From contig DPGH01000008.1 in the NCBI GenBank assembly GCA_003523255.1, positions 33,075 through 97,074 on the forward strand: a stretch of DNA of 64,000 nt, read 5' to 3'. The notes under the pieces are model-generated. The model was not told the origin of the DNA and did no database searches. It saw nothing but the letters and a program-made list of their open reading frames with translations. Below, one piece after another: positions 34,817-42,908 of this stretch; positions within the stretch are counted from its first letter, which is position 1; each line of letters opens with the position of its first letter. The translations under genes were made by a program, and so were the position numbers. Source of the DNA: Clostridiales bacterium (GTDB taxonomy: Bacteria; Bacillota; Clostridia; Christensenellales; Borkfalkiaceae).

Positions 34817-34850
34817 TTGTCATTCCGAGCGGCGTAACGTGCCGCGTGGG
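34817..34850 (+). repeat. Palindromic repeat copy 1 (short form)
   Basis: Begins TTGTCATTCCGAGCGGC, continues GTAACGTGCCGCGTGGG, and lacks the AATCCCGCGGAAGCG end. Same family as the copies at 35243, 35569 and 36348. Confidence 0.85.
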
Positions 34851-34922
34851 CAAACGGTATTTTCTAAAACAAAAAACCCCTTTCAAACGAAAGGGGTAAA
34901 CGCTAAACATAATATATATATA

Positions 34923-35132
34923 TTATAAATCGTCCGAAAGACCTAAAAGGTAGTCTGCGGATTCGTTAAACAAAACGGCAAGTTTTCGTAAATAGGTTAT
35001 CGTTGGTTCGCTCGTGCCGTTGCACCAGTTGCAAACTGACTGTTTACTGCAACCGAGTTCTTTTGCGACTTTGTACTTTGTCGTTTTGCTATCTTTTATA
35101 AGTTTGTTAAGTCTTTTCGTAAAAATTTCCAC
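34923..35132 (-). CDS. Small XRE-family regulator
   Basis: A single Cro/CI helix-turn-helix domain of about 69 residues (LNKLIKDSKTTKYKVAKELG, SKQSVCNWCNGTSEPTITYL, ending FNESADYLLGLSDDL). A minus-strand TATAAT at 35144-35139 sits directly before the coding start, so the GTG at 35132 would be translated from a nearly leaderless mRNA. A TTG at 35138 adds two residues. TGGACTA occurs twice upstream (about 35154 and 35184) and may be its binding site. It is flanked by palindromic repeats. Confidence 0.8.
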   Translation of the reverse strand: MEIFTKRLNKLIKDSKTTKYKVAKELGCSKQSVCNWCNGTSEPTITYLRKLAVLFNESADYLLGLSDDL

Positions 35133-35242
35133 ATACAAATTATACGAATATTTTGGACTAATTATTTGACAAGTCTATTATAATGGACTATGCGCCTTTT
35201 TCTAAAAGAGAAAGAGAAGGAAAGAGATGATAACCTTTGCGC

Positions 35243-35291
35243 TTGTCATTCCGAGCGGCACGTTGTGCCGCGTGGGAATCCCGCGGAAGCG
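35243..35291 (+). repeat. Palindromic repeat copy 2
   Basis: A 49-bp element. It begins TTGTCATTCCGAGC, contains the stem GCGGCAC-GTT-GTGCCGC and ends GGGAATCCCGCGGAAGCG. Nearly identical to copy 3. Sequence after it (AAATACTTT...GTAATAAAAT...GGTAAATTGTTT, to about 35350) also recurs after copy 4, so the duplicated unit there is about 110 bp. The remaining non-coding stretch to 35623 shows a C-rich, CCCCTTT-repeating segment and no gene. Confidence 0.9.
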
Positions 35292-35568
35292 GCAAATACT
35301 TTCTTATTAAAAAGTAATAAAATTTATATGGTAAAGAATTTATGTGGTAAATTGTTTTTTTATTAAAATAATATAAAGGGGTAAGGGGCTTTTTTCCGAA
35401 TGCGCCCCTGTACCCCTTAAACCCTTTACCCTCAAAACTCCTCAAAACCCCCTTTGTCCCCCTTTCTCTTAAAGGGGGAGAGTGTAGGTAAGAGTAGAGA
35501 ATAAAAAAATAAACGTTAAATTTTTGTGTAGAGTAGGAAAAGTTAAAAATATGTTGAAAGTTTATTTT

Positions 35569-35617
35569 TTGTCATTCCGAGCGGCACGTTGTGCCGCGTG
35601 GGAATCCCGCGGAAGCG
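35569..35617 (+). repeat. Palindromic repeat copy 3
   Basis: The same 49-bp element as copy 2, with the GCGGCAC-GTT-GTGCCGC hairpin and the GGGAATCCCGCGGAAGCG end. It lies 6 bp beyond the 3' end of the GIY-YIG gene. Confidence 0.9.
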
Positions 35618-35623
35618 ATAAAG

Positions 35624-35896
35624 TTAAAACGACAAATCTTTCATTTCCGGGTTTTGAGAGTTAATCAAATCGAATTTTTTCTTTCGGCTCCAACTTTTAA
35701 TTCTTTTTTCGTTTTCGATAGCGTCGGTAACGCTATTGAAAGGCTGAACGAAAACGCACTTATATAAGTTGTATCGAGAGGTAAACCCCTTAATTTCTCC
35801 GCTCTTGTGTTCGGCAACTCTGCGAGCAATGTCGTTAGTTACGCCCGTATATAAAACGTTGTTTCTCTGATTAGTCATTATATATACGTAATACAT
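35624..35896 (-). CDS. GIY-YIG nuclease superfamily protein
   Basis: A 90-residue stand-alone GIY-YIG domain. It reads YYVYIMTNQRNNVLYTGVTNDIARRVAEH, with later Glu in AIENEKRIKSW. It belongs to the UvrC/YhbQ-like small family, often called predicted endonuclease, with unknown targets. It begins 10 bases after the neighbouring XRE gene and they may form an operon. It sits among palindromic repeats. Confidence 0.9.
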   Translation of the reverse strand: MYYVYIMTNQRNNVLYTGVTNDIARRVAEHKSGEIKGFTSRYNLYKCVFVQPFNSVTDAIENEKRIKSWSRKKKFDLINSQNPEMKDLSF

Positions 35897-35906
35897 AGTC
35901 GAAAAT

Positions 35907-36104
35907 TTATTTTTCTATTTCGAGTAAAACGTCGGCGGATACCTCAAAATATTCCGCCAGTTTTATCAAACCCGAATAGTCGGGAAGTTTACCCGCGCAC
36001 ATCCAACCGCTGATAGTCGTTTGCGGTATACCGGCGTTAATGCTCAACTCTTTTTGGTTTATACCTTTTTCTTTCATCAAATCGCGTAAAACATCTTTAA
36101 ACAT
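35907..36104 (-). CDS. Small XRE-family regulator
   Basis: A 65-residue Cro/CI-type protein (LMKEKGINQKELSINAGIPQTTISGWMCAG, ending FEVSADVLLEIEK). Upstream, TACCCAAATGGGTA and a further TACCCAA half-site near 36125 may be its operator. It is followed at 10 bases by the GIY-YIG gene. The third of the small HTH genes in this accessory stretch is at 34923. Confidence 0.85.
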   Translation of the reverse strand: MFKDVLRDLMKEKGINQKELSINAGIPQTTISGWMCAGKLPDYSGLIKLAEYFEVSADVLLEIEK

Positions 36105-36138
36105 AAAAATATTTTATACAAAAATACCCAACAAGGAA

Positions 36139-36167
36139 TTGACATACCCAAATGGGTATTATATAAT
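36139..36167 (+). promoter_or_regulatory. Perfect rightward promoter with internal palindrome
   Basis: TTGACA (36139-36144), 17 bp, TATAAT (36162-36167). The spacer contains the near-palindrome TACCCAAATGGGTA (36145-36158). It reads away from the XRE gene into a stretch with no ORF (36168-36571), so its product is either a short RNA or nothing now. Confidence 0.75.
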
Positions 36168-36177
36168 ATAGACAGGT

Positions 36178-36232
36178 CGCTTCCGCGAGACCCCCACGGC
36201 GGCAAAGCCGCCTCTGGGAGACAAAAACGGGG
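36178..36232 (-). repeat. Palindromic repeat copy 5 (diverged, inverted)
   Basis: On the minus strand it reads TGTCTCCCAGAGGCGG, then CTTTGCCGCC, then GTGGGGGTCTCGCGGAAGCG. This keeps the hairpin and the GCGGAAGCG end of the family but in opposite orientation. It lies just downstream of the orphan promoter at 36139. Confidence 0.65.
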
Positions 36233-36347
36233 AAAGCGACAATAAACAAAATGCGGTAAAAACGTTATCCGTTTATAATAAGGAATATTTTAGATTACTT
36301 TAAAAGATTTGTAAAAAAGGTAATGATAAAGAAACGAGTAATTTCTT

Positions 36348-36396
36348 TTGTCATTCCGAGCGACATAGAGTGCCGCGCGGGAATCCCGCGGAAGCG
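36348..36396 (+). repeat. Palindromic repeat copy 4
   Basis: TTGTCATTCCGAGCGACATAG then AGTGCCGCGCGGGAATCCC then GCGGAAGCG. Its downstream 65 bp resemble those after copy 2, so the homology extends to about 36465. Confidence 0.85.
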
Positions 36397-36571
36397 TTAA
36401 ATACTTTGTTAAACGTAATAAAATATATATGGAAATGGTTTTAGGCGGTAAATTGTTTAATTATAAAATAACCGCGGCGGCGTTAGTTTGGTTCTGCACT
36501 TAAAACGCTGTCTGCGGGGGAGGTAAAACCGCTAAAATAAAAAACCTTCCTTAAGAAAAAGGAAGGCGGGT

Positions 36572-36766
36572 TTAGATAAAGTTTTCGAGTTCGTCGGGCA
36601 AAGGAATTTCGCCGTGAGTTTCTTCAAACTCCTCGACGTGTTTCCTGATTAAATACAAAATCTCTCGATTGCCGCTGCGACCGTCGTAGTCGGCAACGTA
36701 ACGAAATTTGTAATGAAGTTTCGGCTCGATTTCTATACCTAAATGCTTGTTGTCTTTATTTCTCAT
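36572..36766 (-). CDS. Ribbon-helix-helix (Arc-like) small DNA-binding protein
   Basis: A 64-residue protein. The segment HLGIEIEPKLHYKFRYVADYD then SGNREILYLIRKHVEEFEE has the strand-helix-helix spacing of Arc/CopG-type proteins. Related proteins are antitoxins or plasmid-type repressors, but no toxin gene is adjacent. AAGTAT/ATACTT half-sites recur upstream (about 36774, 36802, 36854, 36864), including the perfect palindrome at 36851-36871. It may regulate itself and the RNA on its right. Confidence 0.7.
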   Translation of the reverse strand: MRNKDNKHLGIEIEPKLHYKFRYVADYDGRSGNREILYLIRKHVEEFEETHGEIPLPDELENFI

Positions 36767-36834
36767 AATTATTTAAGTATCCTAATAAATTTTTTAAAAA
36801 ATACTTATTTTTAGTTTATTTTAAGATAATTATG

Positions 36835-36871
36835 TGATATAATCTCCATAGTATACTTATATTAAGTATAC
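36835..36871 (+). promoter_or_regulatory. Extended -10 promoter and palindromic operator
   Basis: TGATATAAT (36835-36843) is an extended -10 element without a good -35. It is followed at +1 by the perfect palindrome GTATACTTA-TAT-TAAGTATAC (36851-36871). It would drive the rightward candidate RNA under control of the ribbon-helix-helix protein. Confidence 0.6.
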
Positions 36872-37014
36872 AAAAAATAACTTGCGGTGGCAATTTGAGT
36901 TCCATAATCTCTTTCAAACGCTTAAAGTGCCGTCGCGGAAACGCCTTTTGAGCGGGTGTTTCCAAGCCGTACGCCGCCCGTCAAATCATCTATAACGGCG
37001 TACGGCATTTTTAA
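36872..37014 (+). ncRNA. Candidate structured small RNA ending in a strong terminator
   Basis: No ORF. Three hairpins are visible in order. First, GCGGTGGCA near 36884 pairs with TGCCGTCGC (two G-U pairs), with an inner TTTGA/TCAAA. Second, GGAAACGCC pairs with GGGTGTTTCC. Third, GCCGTACGCCG (36966-36976) pairs with CGGCGTACGGC (36996-37006), then ATTTTTA. An extended -10 promoter lies just upstream. I cannot match it to tmRNA, SRP RNA, RNase P or a known riboswitch class. Confidence 0.55.
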
Positions 37015-37106
37015 AACATAATTCTGACAGTTATTTTTACCTATACATTAAAAGCCGCGCCGCAGTGTTTACTGCGACGCGGCTTTTATAAGGAGTAGAA
37101 AAACTA

Positions 37107-40100
37107 TTATTCTTTACCCGCAAGTTTTTTGTAGCCTTCAAGTCTTTCTTTCGCCGATTCCTCGGTCTTTTTAAAGAGTTCTTCCGCTACTTGTTCGCCC
37201 TGCGTTTTAACGAGAGAAGCGTATCTCGTTTCGCCCTTTAAGAACGCCTGATAGTCGCCCGTCGGGTCTTTGCTGTCGAGAGTAAAGACTTCTCCCTCGG
37301 GGTTATATCTGTAAAGTTGCCAGTAACCGCAATCAACTGCCGCTTTCTCTTCGAGTTGAGATTTGGTCATGTTGATGCCGTGGTTGATACAAGGCGCATA
37401 GCATATTACGAGCGAAGGTCCGTGATATTTTTCGGCTTCGGTAAGAGCTTTTAAGAGTTGAGCGGGGTTCGCGCCCATCGCGCACTGCGCAACGTACACG
37501 TATCCGTAAGACTTGGCTATCATGCCGAGGTCTTTTTTCTTAACGCGTTTGCCTGCGGAAGCGAACTTCGCGACCGCGCCGATGTTGGTGGATTTGCTTG
37601 CCTGTCCGCCGGTGTTGGAGTAAACCTCGGTATCGAGTACGAGAACGTTTACGTCTTCGCCGGAAGCAAGTACGTGGTCGAGTCCGCCGTAACCTATATC
37701 GTAAGCCCAGCCGTCGCCGCCGAATATCCAGATAGAAGGTTTAACGAGACAGTCAAGATTTTCTCTGATGTAGTCGAGACCTTCCGCTTTTTCGTCTTTC
37801 ATCGCCGCTTTAACGAGTTCGGCTGCCGCTTTGCTCTTTTCAGCGTCGTCTTTGCCTTCGAGCCACGCCGCAAACGCCGCGTTGGTCTTTTCGTTTACTT
37901 TGTCGTAAGCCTTTCTTATTTCTTCTTCGATTTTTTCACGACGAGTTTTATAAGCAAGGTTCATGCCGTAGCCGAATTCCGCGTTGTCCTCGAACAGCGA
38001 GTTAGCCCAAGCGGGTCCTTTGCCTTCTTTGTTCTTGGTGTAGGGGCACGTCGGGGAAGAGCCGCCGTATATGGACGAGCAACCCGTAGCGTTTGCCACT
38101 ATCATTCTGTCGCCGAAAAGTTGAGTTACGACTTTTACGTAAGGCGTTTCGCCGCAGCCTGCGCACGCGCCGGAGAATTCAAACAACGGAGTGCAGAACT
38201 GGCAACCCTTAACGGTGTCTTTTCTGAATTTAGAAGTATCGACTTCGGGAAGGTCTACCGCGAAATCCCAGTTTTGCTCTTCGCCCTTTTCCAAAGATTC
38301 GGCAAGCGGAATCATCTTGATTGCGCCGCCGTCTTTAACGGGGCATACCGTCGCGCAGACGCCGCAACCCATACAGTCGAGCGGAGAAACCTGCATCTTG
38401 TATTCGTATCCGGCAAGACCTATCGCGGGCTTACCTACGAAAGTCGCGGGTTTGTCGTCGCCGACCTTTACGAGGGCGGGGCGTAAGCATGCGTGCGGGC
38501 ATACGAAAGAGCAGTTACCGCACTGAATACATTTGTTAATGTCTATTTCGGGTACGGTTACCGCAACGCCGCGTTTTTCAAACTTGGTGGTGCCGGTGGG
38601 TACCGAACCGTCCGCGTTGAATTGCGAAGATTTAAGTTTGTCGCCCTGTAAATAGAGAATGGGTTTGATTATTTCCTGATAATACTTGTCCGCATGACCT
38701 TCCGCCATAGCCGCGCCGGTGGTAGCGTTTGCCCACGCCGCCGGTACGTCGATTTTGATAAGGTTGTCGCCAGCGGCGGAGTCGATTGCGTCGTAGTTCA
38801 TCTGAACGACCGCGTCGCCCTTTCTGCCGAAGGACTTTTTAGCCATGTATTTCATGTATTCAACGGCTTTGTCGTAGGGCATAATCTGCGGATTTACGCG
38901 GAAGAACGCCGATTGAAGTATGGTGTTGGTTCTGCCTTTAAGACCGAGCCCCGCCGCAATCTTTATAGCGTCTATAACGTAAAGGTTTACGTGCTTTTTG
39001 GCGATGTCCTGTTTAACTTTCGCGGGGAGGAAGTGTTCTAACGCTTCGACCGTGGTCGCGTCGGTATTGATAAGCAGGGTGCCGCCCTCTTTAATGTCGC
39101 TCGTCATATCGTAACGGGTTACGTACGAGGGGTTAGAGCACTGTACGAAGTCCGCGGAATCTATAAGATATTCGCTTTGAATGGGCGTATCGCCGAATCT
39201 TAAGTGAGAAACGGTTATGCCGCCCGACTTTTTACTGTCGTAGAAGAAGTAAGCCTGCGCGTGTTTGTCGGTATGGTCGCCGATGATTTTTATGGAGTTT
39301 TTGTTCGCGCCGACGGTACCGTCGGAACCCAAGCCGTAGAACTTGCAGGAAGTCGAGCCGGCGGGAGCCGCATCGAATTTTTCCGAAAAGTCGAGCGAGG
39401 TGTTCGTAACGTCTTCGTAAATACCGATGGTAAAGTGATTTTTGGGTTCTTTCTCTTCGAGGTTTTTGTATACCGCGAGAACCATGGACGGGGTAAACTC
39501 TTTGGAGCCTAAGCCGTATCTGCCGCCGACGACTTTAACGTCCGCTTTGCCGTGTTCGAACAGGGCGGAGCATACGTCGAGATAAAGCGGTTCGCCGAGC
39601 GAGCCGGGTTCTTTCGTTCTGTCGAGAACGGCGATTTTCTTAACGCTCGCGGGGAGTGCCTTAACGAACGCTTCCGAAACGAAAGGTCTGTAAAGACGAA
39701 CTTTGACAAGACCGTATTTTTTACCGTTCGCGTTGAGTTTGTTGATAGATTCTTCAACGGTTTCGCATGCGGAACCCATAGCGACGATAACTTCTTCCGC
39801 GTCGGGCGCGCCTACGTAATCGAAAAGGTGATAACTTCTGCCGCAGTGTCTGGAAACGACGTCCATCATTTCCTGTACTATCGCGGGGGTAGCGCGGTAA
39901 TAACCGTTGGCGGTCTCTCTGTTCTGGAAGTAGGTGTCGCCGTTTTGCGCGGTACCTTTTTGTATCGGGTGTTCGGGGTTAAGCGCTCTCTTTTTAAAGT
40001 CTTTGACGCATTCGTCTATGCCGACTTCGTCAGCGATGGCGCGTATTTCCGCATAGTTGTCCGCTTCGTCCCACACGTCGATTTTAGCAACCTCGTGGCT

Positions 40101-40622
40101 GGTACGGAACCCGTCGAAAAAGTTGATAAACGGAACTCTTGCTTTAAGCGTGGATAAATGCGCCACGAGCGAAAGGTCCATAACTTCTTGTACCGAAGAA
40201 TCGCAAAGCATCGCAAAACCCGTTTGGCGGCAAGCCATAACGTCGGCATGGTCGCCGAATATGTTAAGCGAGTGAGCCGCAAGCGCGCGCGCCGAAACGT
40301 GCATTACCATAGGCAAAAGTTCGCCCGCGATTTTGTACATGTTCGGAATCATTAAAAGCAAGCCTTGCGAAGCGGTGTAGGTAGTGGTAAGCGCGCCCGC
40401 GCAAAGGCTGCCGTGTACGGCGCCTGCCGCGCCGCCCTCGGACTGCATTTCCGCAACGTGTACTTTTTGTCCCCACATATTGGTTCTGCCGGCGGTAGAC
40501 CATTCGTCCGCCACTTCCGCCATGGGCGAAGAGGGGGTTATCGGGTAGATAGCCGCTACTTCCGAAAAGGCGTAAGCAACGTGGCTGGCGGCGGTATTGC
40601 CGTCGATAGTCAGTTTCTTCAT
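37107..40622 (-). CDS. nifJ: Pyruvate:ferredoxin (flavodoxin) oxidoreductase
   Basis: PFOR cleaves pyruvate with CoA to acetyl-CoA, CO2 and reduced ferredoxin, the central step of clostridial fermentation. The single-chain 1171-residue enzyme has the standard order. It opens with MKKLTIDGNTAASHVAYAFSEVAAIYPITPSSPMA-type N-domain sequence, followed by the gamma and delta regions. Two [4Fe-4S] motifs follow (CIQCGNCSFVCPHACLRP, CMGCGVCATVCPVK), then the TPP domain with GDGWAYDIGYGGLDHVL. The start at 40622 is fixed by the promoter at 40677-40705. Longer starts would precede the transcript. GGAGG lies 14 bases upstream, somewhat far. It is monocistronic. Confidence 0.98.
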   Translation of the reverse strand: MKKLTIDGNTAASHVAYAFSEVAAIYPITPSSPMAEVADEWSTAGRTNMWGQKVHVAEMQSEGGAAGAVHGSLCAGALTTTYTASQGLLLMIPNMYKIAGELLPMVMHVSARALAAHSLNIFGDHADVMACRQTGFAMLCDSSVQEVMDLSLVAHLSTLKARVPFINFFDGFRTSHEVAKIDVWDEADNYAEIRAIADEVGIDECVKDFKKRALNPEHPIQKGTAQNGDTYFQNRETANGYYRATPAIVQEMMDVVSRHCGRSYHLFDYVGAPDAEEVIVAMGSACETVEESINKLNANGKKYGLVKVRLYRPFVSEAFVKALPASVKKIAVLDRTKEPGSLGEPLYLDVCSALFEHGKADVKVVGGRYGLGSKEFTPSMVLAVYKNLEEKEPKNHFTIGIYEDVTNTSLDFSEKFDAAPAGSTSCKFYGLGSDGTVGANKNSIKIIGDHTDKHAQAYFFYDSKKSGGITVSHLRFGDTPIQSEYLIDSADFVQCSNPSYVTRYDMTSDIKEGGTLLINTDATTVEALEHFLPAKVKQDIAKKHVNLYVIDAIKIAAGLGLKGRTNTILQSAFFRVNPQIMPYDKAVEYMKYMAKKSFGRKGDAVVQMNYDAIDSAAGDNLIKIDVPAAWANATTGAAMAEGHADKYYQEIIKPILYLQGDKLKSSQFNADGSVPTGTTKFEKRGVAVTVPEIDINKCIQCGNCSFVCPHACLRPALVKVGDDKPATFVGKPAIGLAGYEYKMQVSPLDCMGCGVCATVCPVKDGGAIKMIPLAESLEKGEEQNWDFAVDLPEVDTSKFRKDTVKGCQFCTPLFEFSGACAGCGETPYVKVVTQLFGDRMIVANATGCSSIYGGSSPTCPYTKNKEGKGPAWANSLFEDNAEFGYGMNLAYKTRREKIEEEIRKAYDKVNEKTNAAFAAWLEGKDDAEKSKAAAELVKAAMKDEKAEGLDYIRENLDCLVKPSIWIFGGDGWAYDIGYGGLDHVLASGEDVNVLVLDTEVYSNTGGQASKSTNIGAVAKFASAGKRVKKKDLGMIAKSYGYVYVAQCAMGANPAQLLKALTEAEKYHGPSLVICYAPCINHGINMTKSQLEEKAAVDCGYWQLYRYNPEGEVFTLDSKDPTGDYQAFLKGETRYASLVKTQGEQVAEELFKKTEESAKERLEGYKKLAGKE

Positions 40623-40676
40623 TGTATTGTGAAATCCTCCATATATTATTACTATAAAATAATAGTTGCTTAAATT

Positions 40677-40705
40677 ATTATACAACCATTATAAACGTTA
40701 GTCAA
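40677..40705 (-). promoter_or_regulatory. SigA promoter of nifJ
   Basis: On the minus strand TTGACT (40705-40700), 17 bp, TATAAT (40682-40677). It gives a leader of about 48 nt before the ATG at 40622. Confidence 0.85.
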
Positions 40706-40793
40706 TGGAAAAATAAAAATTTTCGCTTTGATTTACGCCCGTTTTACATATTTCGTACAGGCAAAAGCGCGGGTGCCGCAACCGAAAACCGCT

Positions 40794-41054
40794 TTACAGC
40801 AAAGCGTTTTCGAATATCAGCCTGTCAAAGTCCACGCTTTCCACAAAATCTTCCGGGATAAAGCGTACGGTGTTGTACTTTGCGTAGTTAAAAAGATGCG
40901 TTTTTATAACGACGGGTGTCGGAATGTCCAGCATTTCGCAAATTTCACGCGTGTAATCGAAAAACAAAGAGTAGTCCGTAACGCCTTCGCGCTCGTACAC
41001 CACGCTCTTTTTTATTTTGCCGTCTTTCATTACTTTCGCCCAGATTCTTATCAT
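40794..41054 (-). CDS. Conserved hypothetical protein
   Basis: An 86-residue acidic-basic mixed protein with no membrane segment, beginning MIRIWAKVMKDGKIKKS. It ends in the phrase FIPEDFVESVDFDRLIFENA, which I associate with a small uncharacterised Clostridial family, but I can name no function. It stands alone between nifJ and the Lrp-type regulator, upstream of nifJ on the same strand. The AGGAGCG before its ATG is a good ribosome site. Confidence 0.75.
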   Translation of the reverse strand: MIRIWAKVMKDGKIKKSVVYEREGVTDYSLFFDYTREICEMLDIPTPVVIKTHLFNYAKYNTVRFIPEDFVESVDFDRLIFENALL

Positions 41055-41176
41055 AAACGCTCCTTTTTAAGGGTAAAATAGCGTAAAGCGCAAAAAACCT
41101 AAAAGTTTCTTGACATATCCGCTTTTTAAATTATACAATATTTTCAAATAATTTCAAAGCGTACGGGGGTGCGTTT

Positions 41177-41668
41177 ATGGACAAACTTAAAGCCGACTTA
41201 ATAAACCTTTTGACCGAAAACGCGAGGTACGATTACGACAAACTCGCAAAAGCGACGGGTAAAACCCGTACGGAAGTCGAACGCGCGGTAGAAGAACTCG
41301 AGGCGGACGGCGTTATAGTCAAATATTCCGCGATTATCAACACGGAAAAACTCGAAAACAAAGGGGTGCAGGCGTTGATAGAGGTAAAAGTCGCGCCGCA
41401 AAAACTTAACGGCTTCGAGAGTTACGCGGAGGAAATTTATCACTTTCCCGAGGTAAGGAGTTTATATCTTATGAGCGGCGGTTTCGATCTTGCCGTATTC
41501 GTGGACGGTAAAGACATAACCGATATTGCCAAATTCGTTGCCGAAAAACTTTCGGTTATAGACGGCATAACCGGGGTCGCAACTCACTTTATACTCAAAA
41601 AATATAAAATAGAAGGGCAGATAGCGAAACGCCCAGAAGAAATAGAAAGGCAGATAATTCAAGCGTGA
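41177..41668 (+). CDS. Lrp/AsnC-family transcriptional regulator
   Basis: A 163-residue regulator. It has an N-terminal winged helix (LLTENARYDYDKLAKATGKTRTEVERAVEELEADGVI) and a C-terminal RAM/ASNC ligand-binding domain (LIEVKVAPQ, YLMSGGFDLAVFVDG). The next gene, an aminotransferase, overlaps its stop codon. This matches the Bacillus alaR-alaT (yugG-yugH) pair, where the regulator controls alanine transaminase. A TTGACA near 41110 with TATACA or TACAAT downstream is a plausible promoter. Confidence 0.93.
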   Translation: MDKLKADLINLLTENARYDYDKLAKATGKTRTEVERAVEELEADGVIVKYSAIINTEKLENKGVQALIEVKVAPQKLNGFESYAEEIYHFPEVRSLYLMSGGFDLAVFVDGKDITDIAKFVAEKLSVIDGITGVATHFILKKYKIEGQIAKRPEEIERQIIQA

Positions 41669-42837
41669 GAAATTTCGTGTCAAAACGCGCGGAGGGCATC
41701 GCTCCTTCCGGCATAAGAAAATTTTTCGACCTCGCCGCCGGCAGTAAAGACGTCATTTCGCTCGGCGTGGGCGAACCGGACTTTATAACCCCGTGGAACA
41801 TTCGCGGGGCGGGTATTTCCGCGCTCAAAAAAGGTTATACGCAGTATACTTCCAACAAAGGTCTTTTGCTCTTGCGACAAGAAATTTCGGATTATCTGAA
41901 ATACAGATTTAACGTAGAGTTTTCGGCAGAGCAGACGGTGATAACCGTCGGCGCAAGCGAGGGAATAGACGTAACTCTCCGCGCGGTCGTCGACGAGGGA
42001 GACGAAGTGCTTATCCCCGACCCCAGTTACGTTTCGTACAAGCCGTGCGTCGAACTCCTCGGCGGTGTGCCGGTGGCAGTGCCCTGCTCGGGCGAAAACG
42101 GTTTTAAACTTACGCCAGAGGCCCTCGAAAGCGTTATAACCGAAAAGACCAAAGTTCTCGTTTTTCCCTACCCGAATAACCCTACGGGCGGCGTTATGGA
42201 GAGAGAATACATAGAAAAAATAATTCCCGTAATATTAAAACACGACCTGTTAGTCGTTGCGGACGAAATTTACGCCGAACTGACGTACGGAGAAAGACAT
42301 TGTTCGATAGCGTCCTTTCCCGAAACGAAAGACAGGGTAGTGCTTATAAGCGGGTTTTCAAAGGCGTTTGCGATGACCGGCTGGCGCATAGGTTACGTTT
42401 GCGCGCCGGAGAATATTTTAAAAGCGATACTTAAAATTCATCAGTACACGGCGATTTGCGCACCCATATTTTCGCAATACGGCGCACTCGAGGGGCTTGT
42501 TTCGGGTAAAAACGACGGTTTTTCGTCGGTAGAGGATATGAGAGAAGAGTACGACCGTCGCCGCAAATTCATGGTAAGCGAATTTAACGACATGGGACTG
42601 ACGTGTTTCGAGCCGAAAGGGTCTTTTTACGTGTTTCCTTCGGTAAAAAGCACGGGACTTACGGGGGAAGAGTTCGCCACGAAGTTGCTTAAAGAAGAAA
42701 AAGTCGCGGTGGTACCCGGCGGCGCGTTCGGCGAATTCGGAAAATATTACGTAAGGTGCTCGTATGCGTATTCTATGGCGAGCCTTGCCAAAGCCACCGA
42801 AAAGATAGCCGCGTTCGTAAAAAAAATCAAAGATTAA
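41665..42837 (+). CDS. Class I/II PLP-dependent aminotransferase, AlaT-like
   Basis: A 390-residue fold-type I aminotransferase. It has FPYPNNPTGGVMERE, the Asp of VADEIYAEL, and the PLP lysine in SGFSKAFAMTGWRIGY. The GTG start overlaps the TGA of the Lrp-type gene, so the two are translationally coupled. The pairing with an Lrp regulator suggests alanine or a related amino acid as substrate, as for Bacillus AlaT. Aspartate or aromatic transamination is also possible. A strong terminator follows. Confidence 0.92.
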   Translation: MRNFVSKRAEGIAPSGIRKFFDLAAGSKDVISLGVGEPDFITPWNIRGAGISALKKGYTQYTSNKGLLLLRQEISDYLKYRFNVEFSAEQTVITVGASEGIDVTLRAVVDEGDEVLIPDPSYVSYKPCVELLGGVPVAVPCSGENGFKLTPEALESVITEKTKVLVFPYPNNPTGGVMEREYIEKIIPVILKHDLLVVADEIYAELTYGERHCSIASFPETKDRVVLISGFSKAFAMTGWRIGYVCAPENILKAILKIHQYTAICAPIFSQYGALEGLVSGKNDGFSSVEDMREEYDRRRKFMVSEFNDMGLTCFEPKGSFYVFPSVKSTGLTGEEFATKLLKEEKVAVVPGGAFGEFGKYYVRCSYAYSMASLAKATEKIAAFVKKIKD

Positions 42838-42850
42838 AATCGCAAAAATC

Positions 42851-42884
42851 AAAACAGCCCCGCATTCGCTGCGGGGCTGTTTTT
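42851..42884. terminator. Bidirectional terminator
   Basis: AAAACAGCCCCGC (42851-42863) pairs perfectly with GCGGGGCTGTTTT (42871-42883), further T following. It lies between the convergent aminotransferase and membrane-protein genes. Confidence 0.92.
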
Positions 42885-42908
42885 GCGCGTTTATCCACGC
42901 GCGCCGAA

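Noticed and set aside
35188..35445. Leftward 85-codon frame across a palindromic repeat
   Set aside because: It is largely a translation of repeat copy 2 and a C-rich low-complexity stretch, with no ribosome site and no family-like sequence.
37458..38486. 342-codon antisense frame opposite nifJ
   Set aside because: Same strand-shadow effect; composition is unlike a protein and no ribosome site is present.
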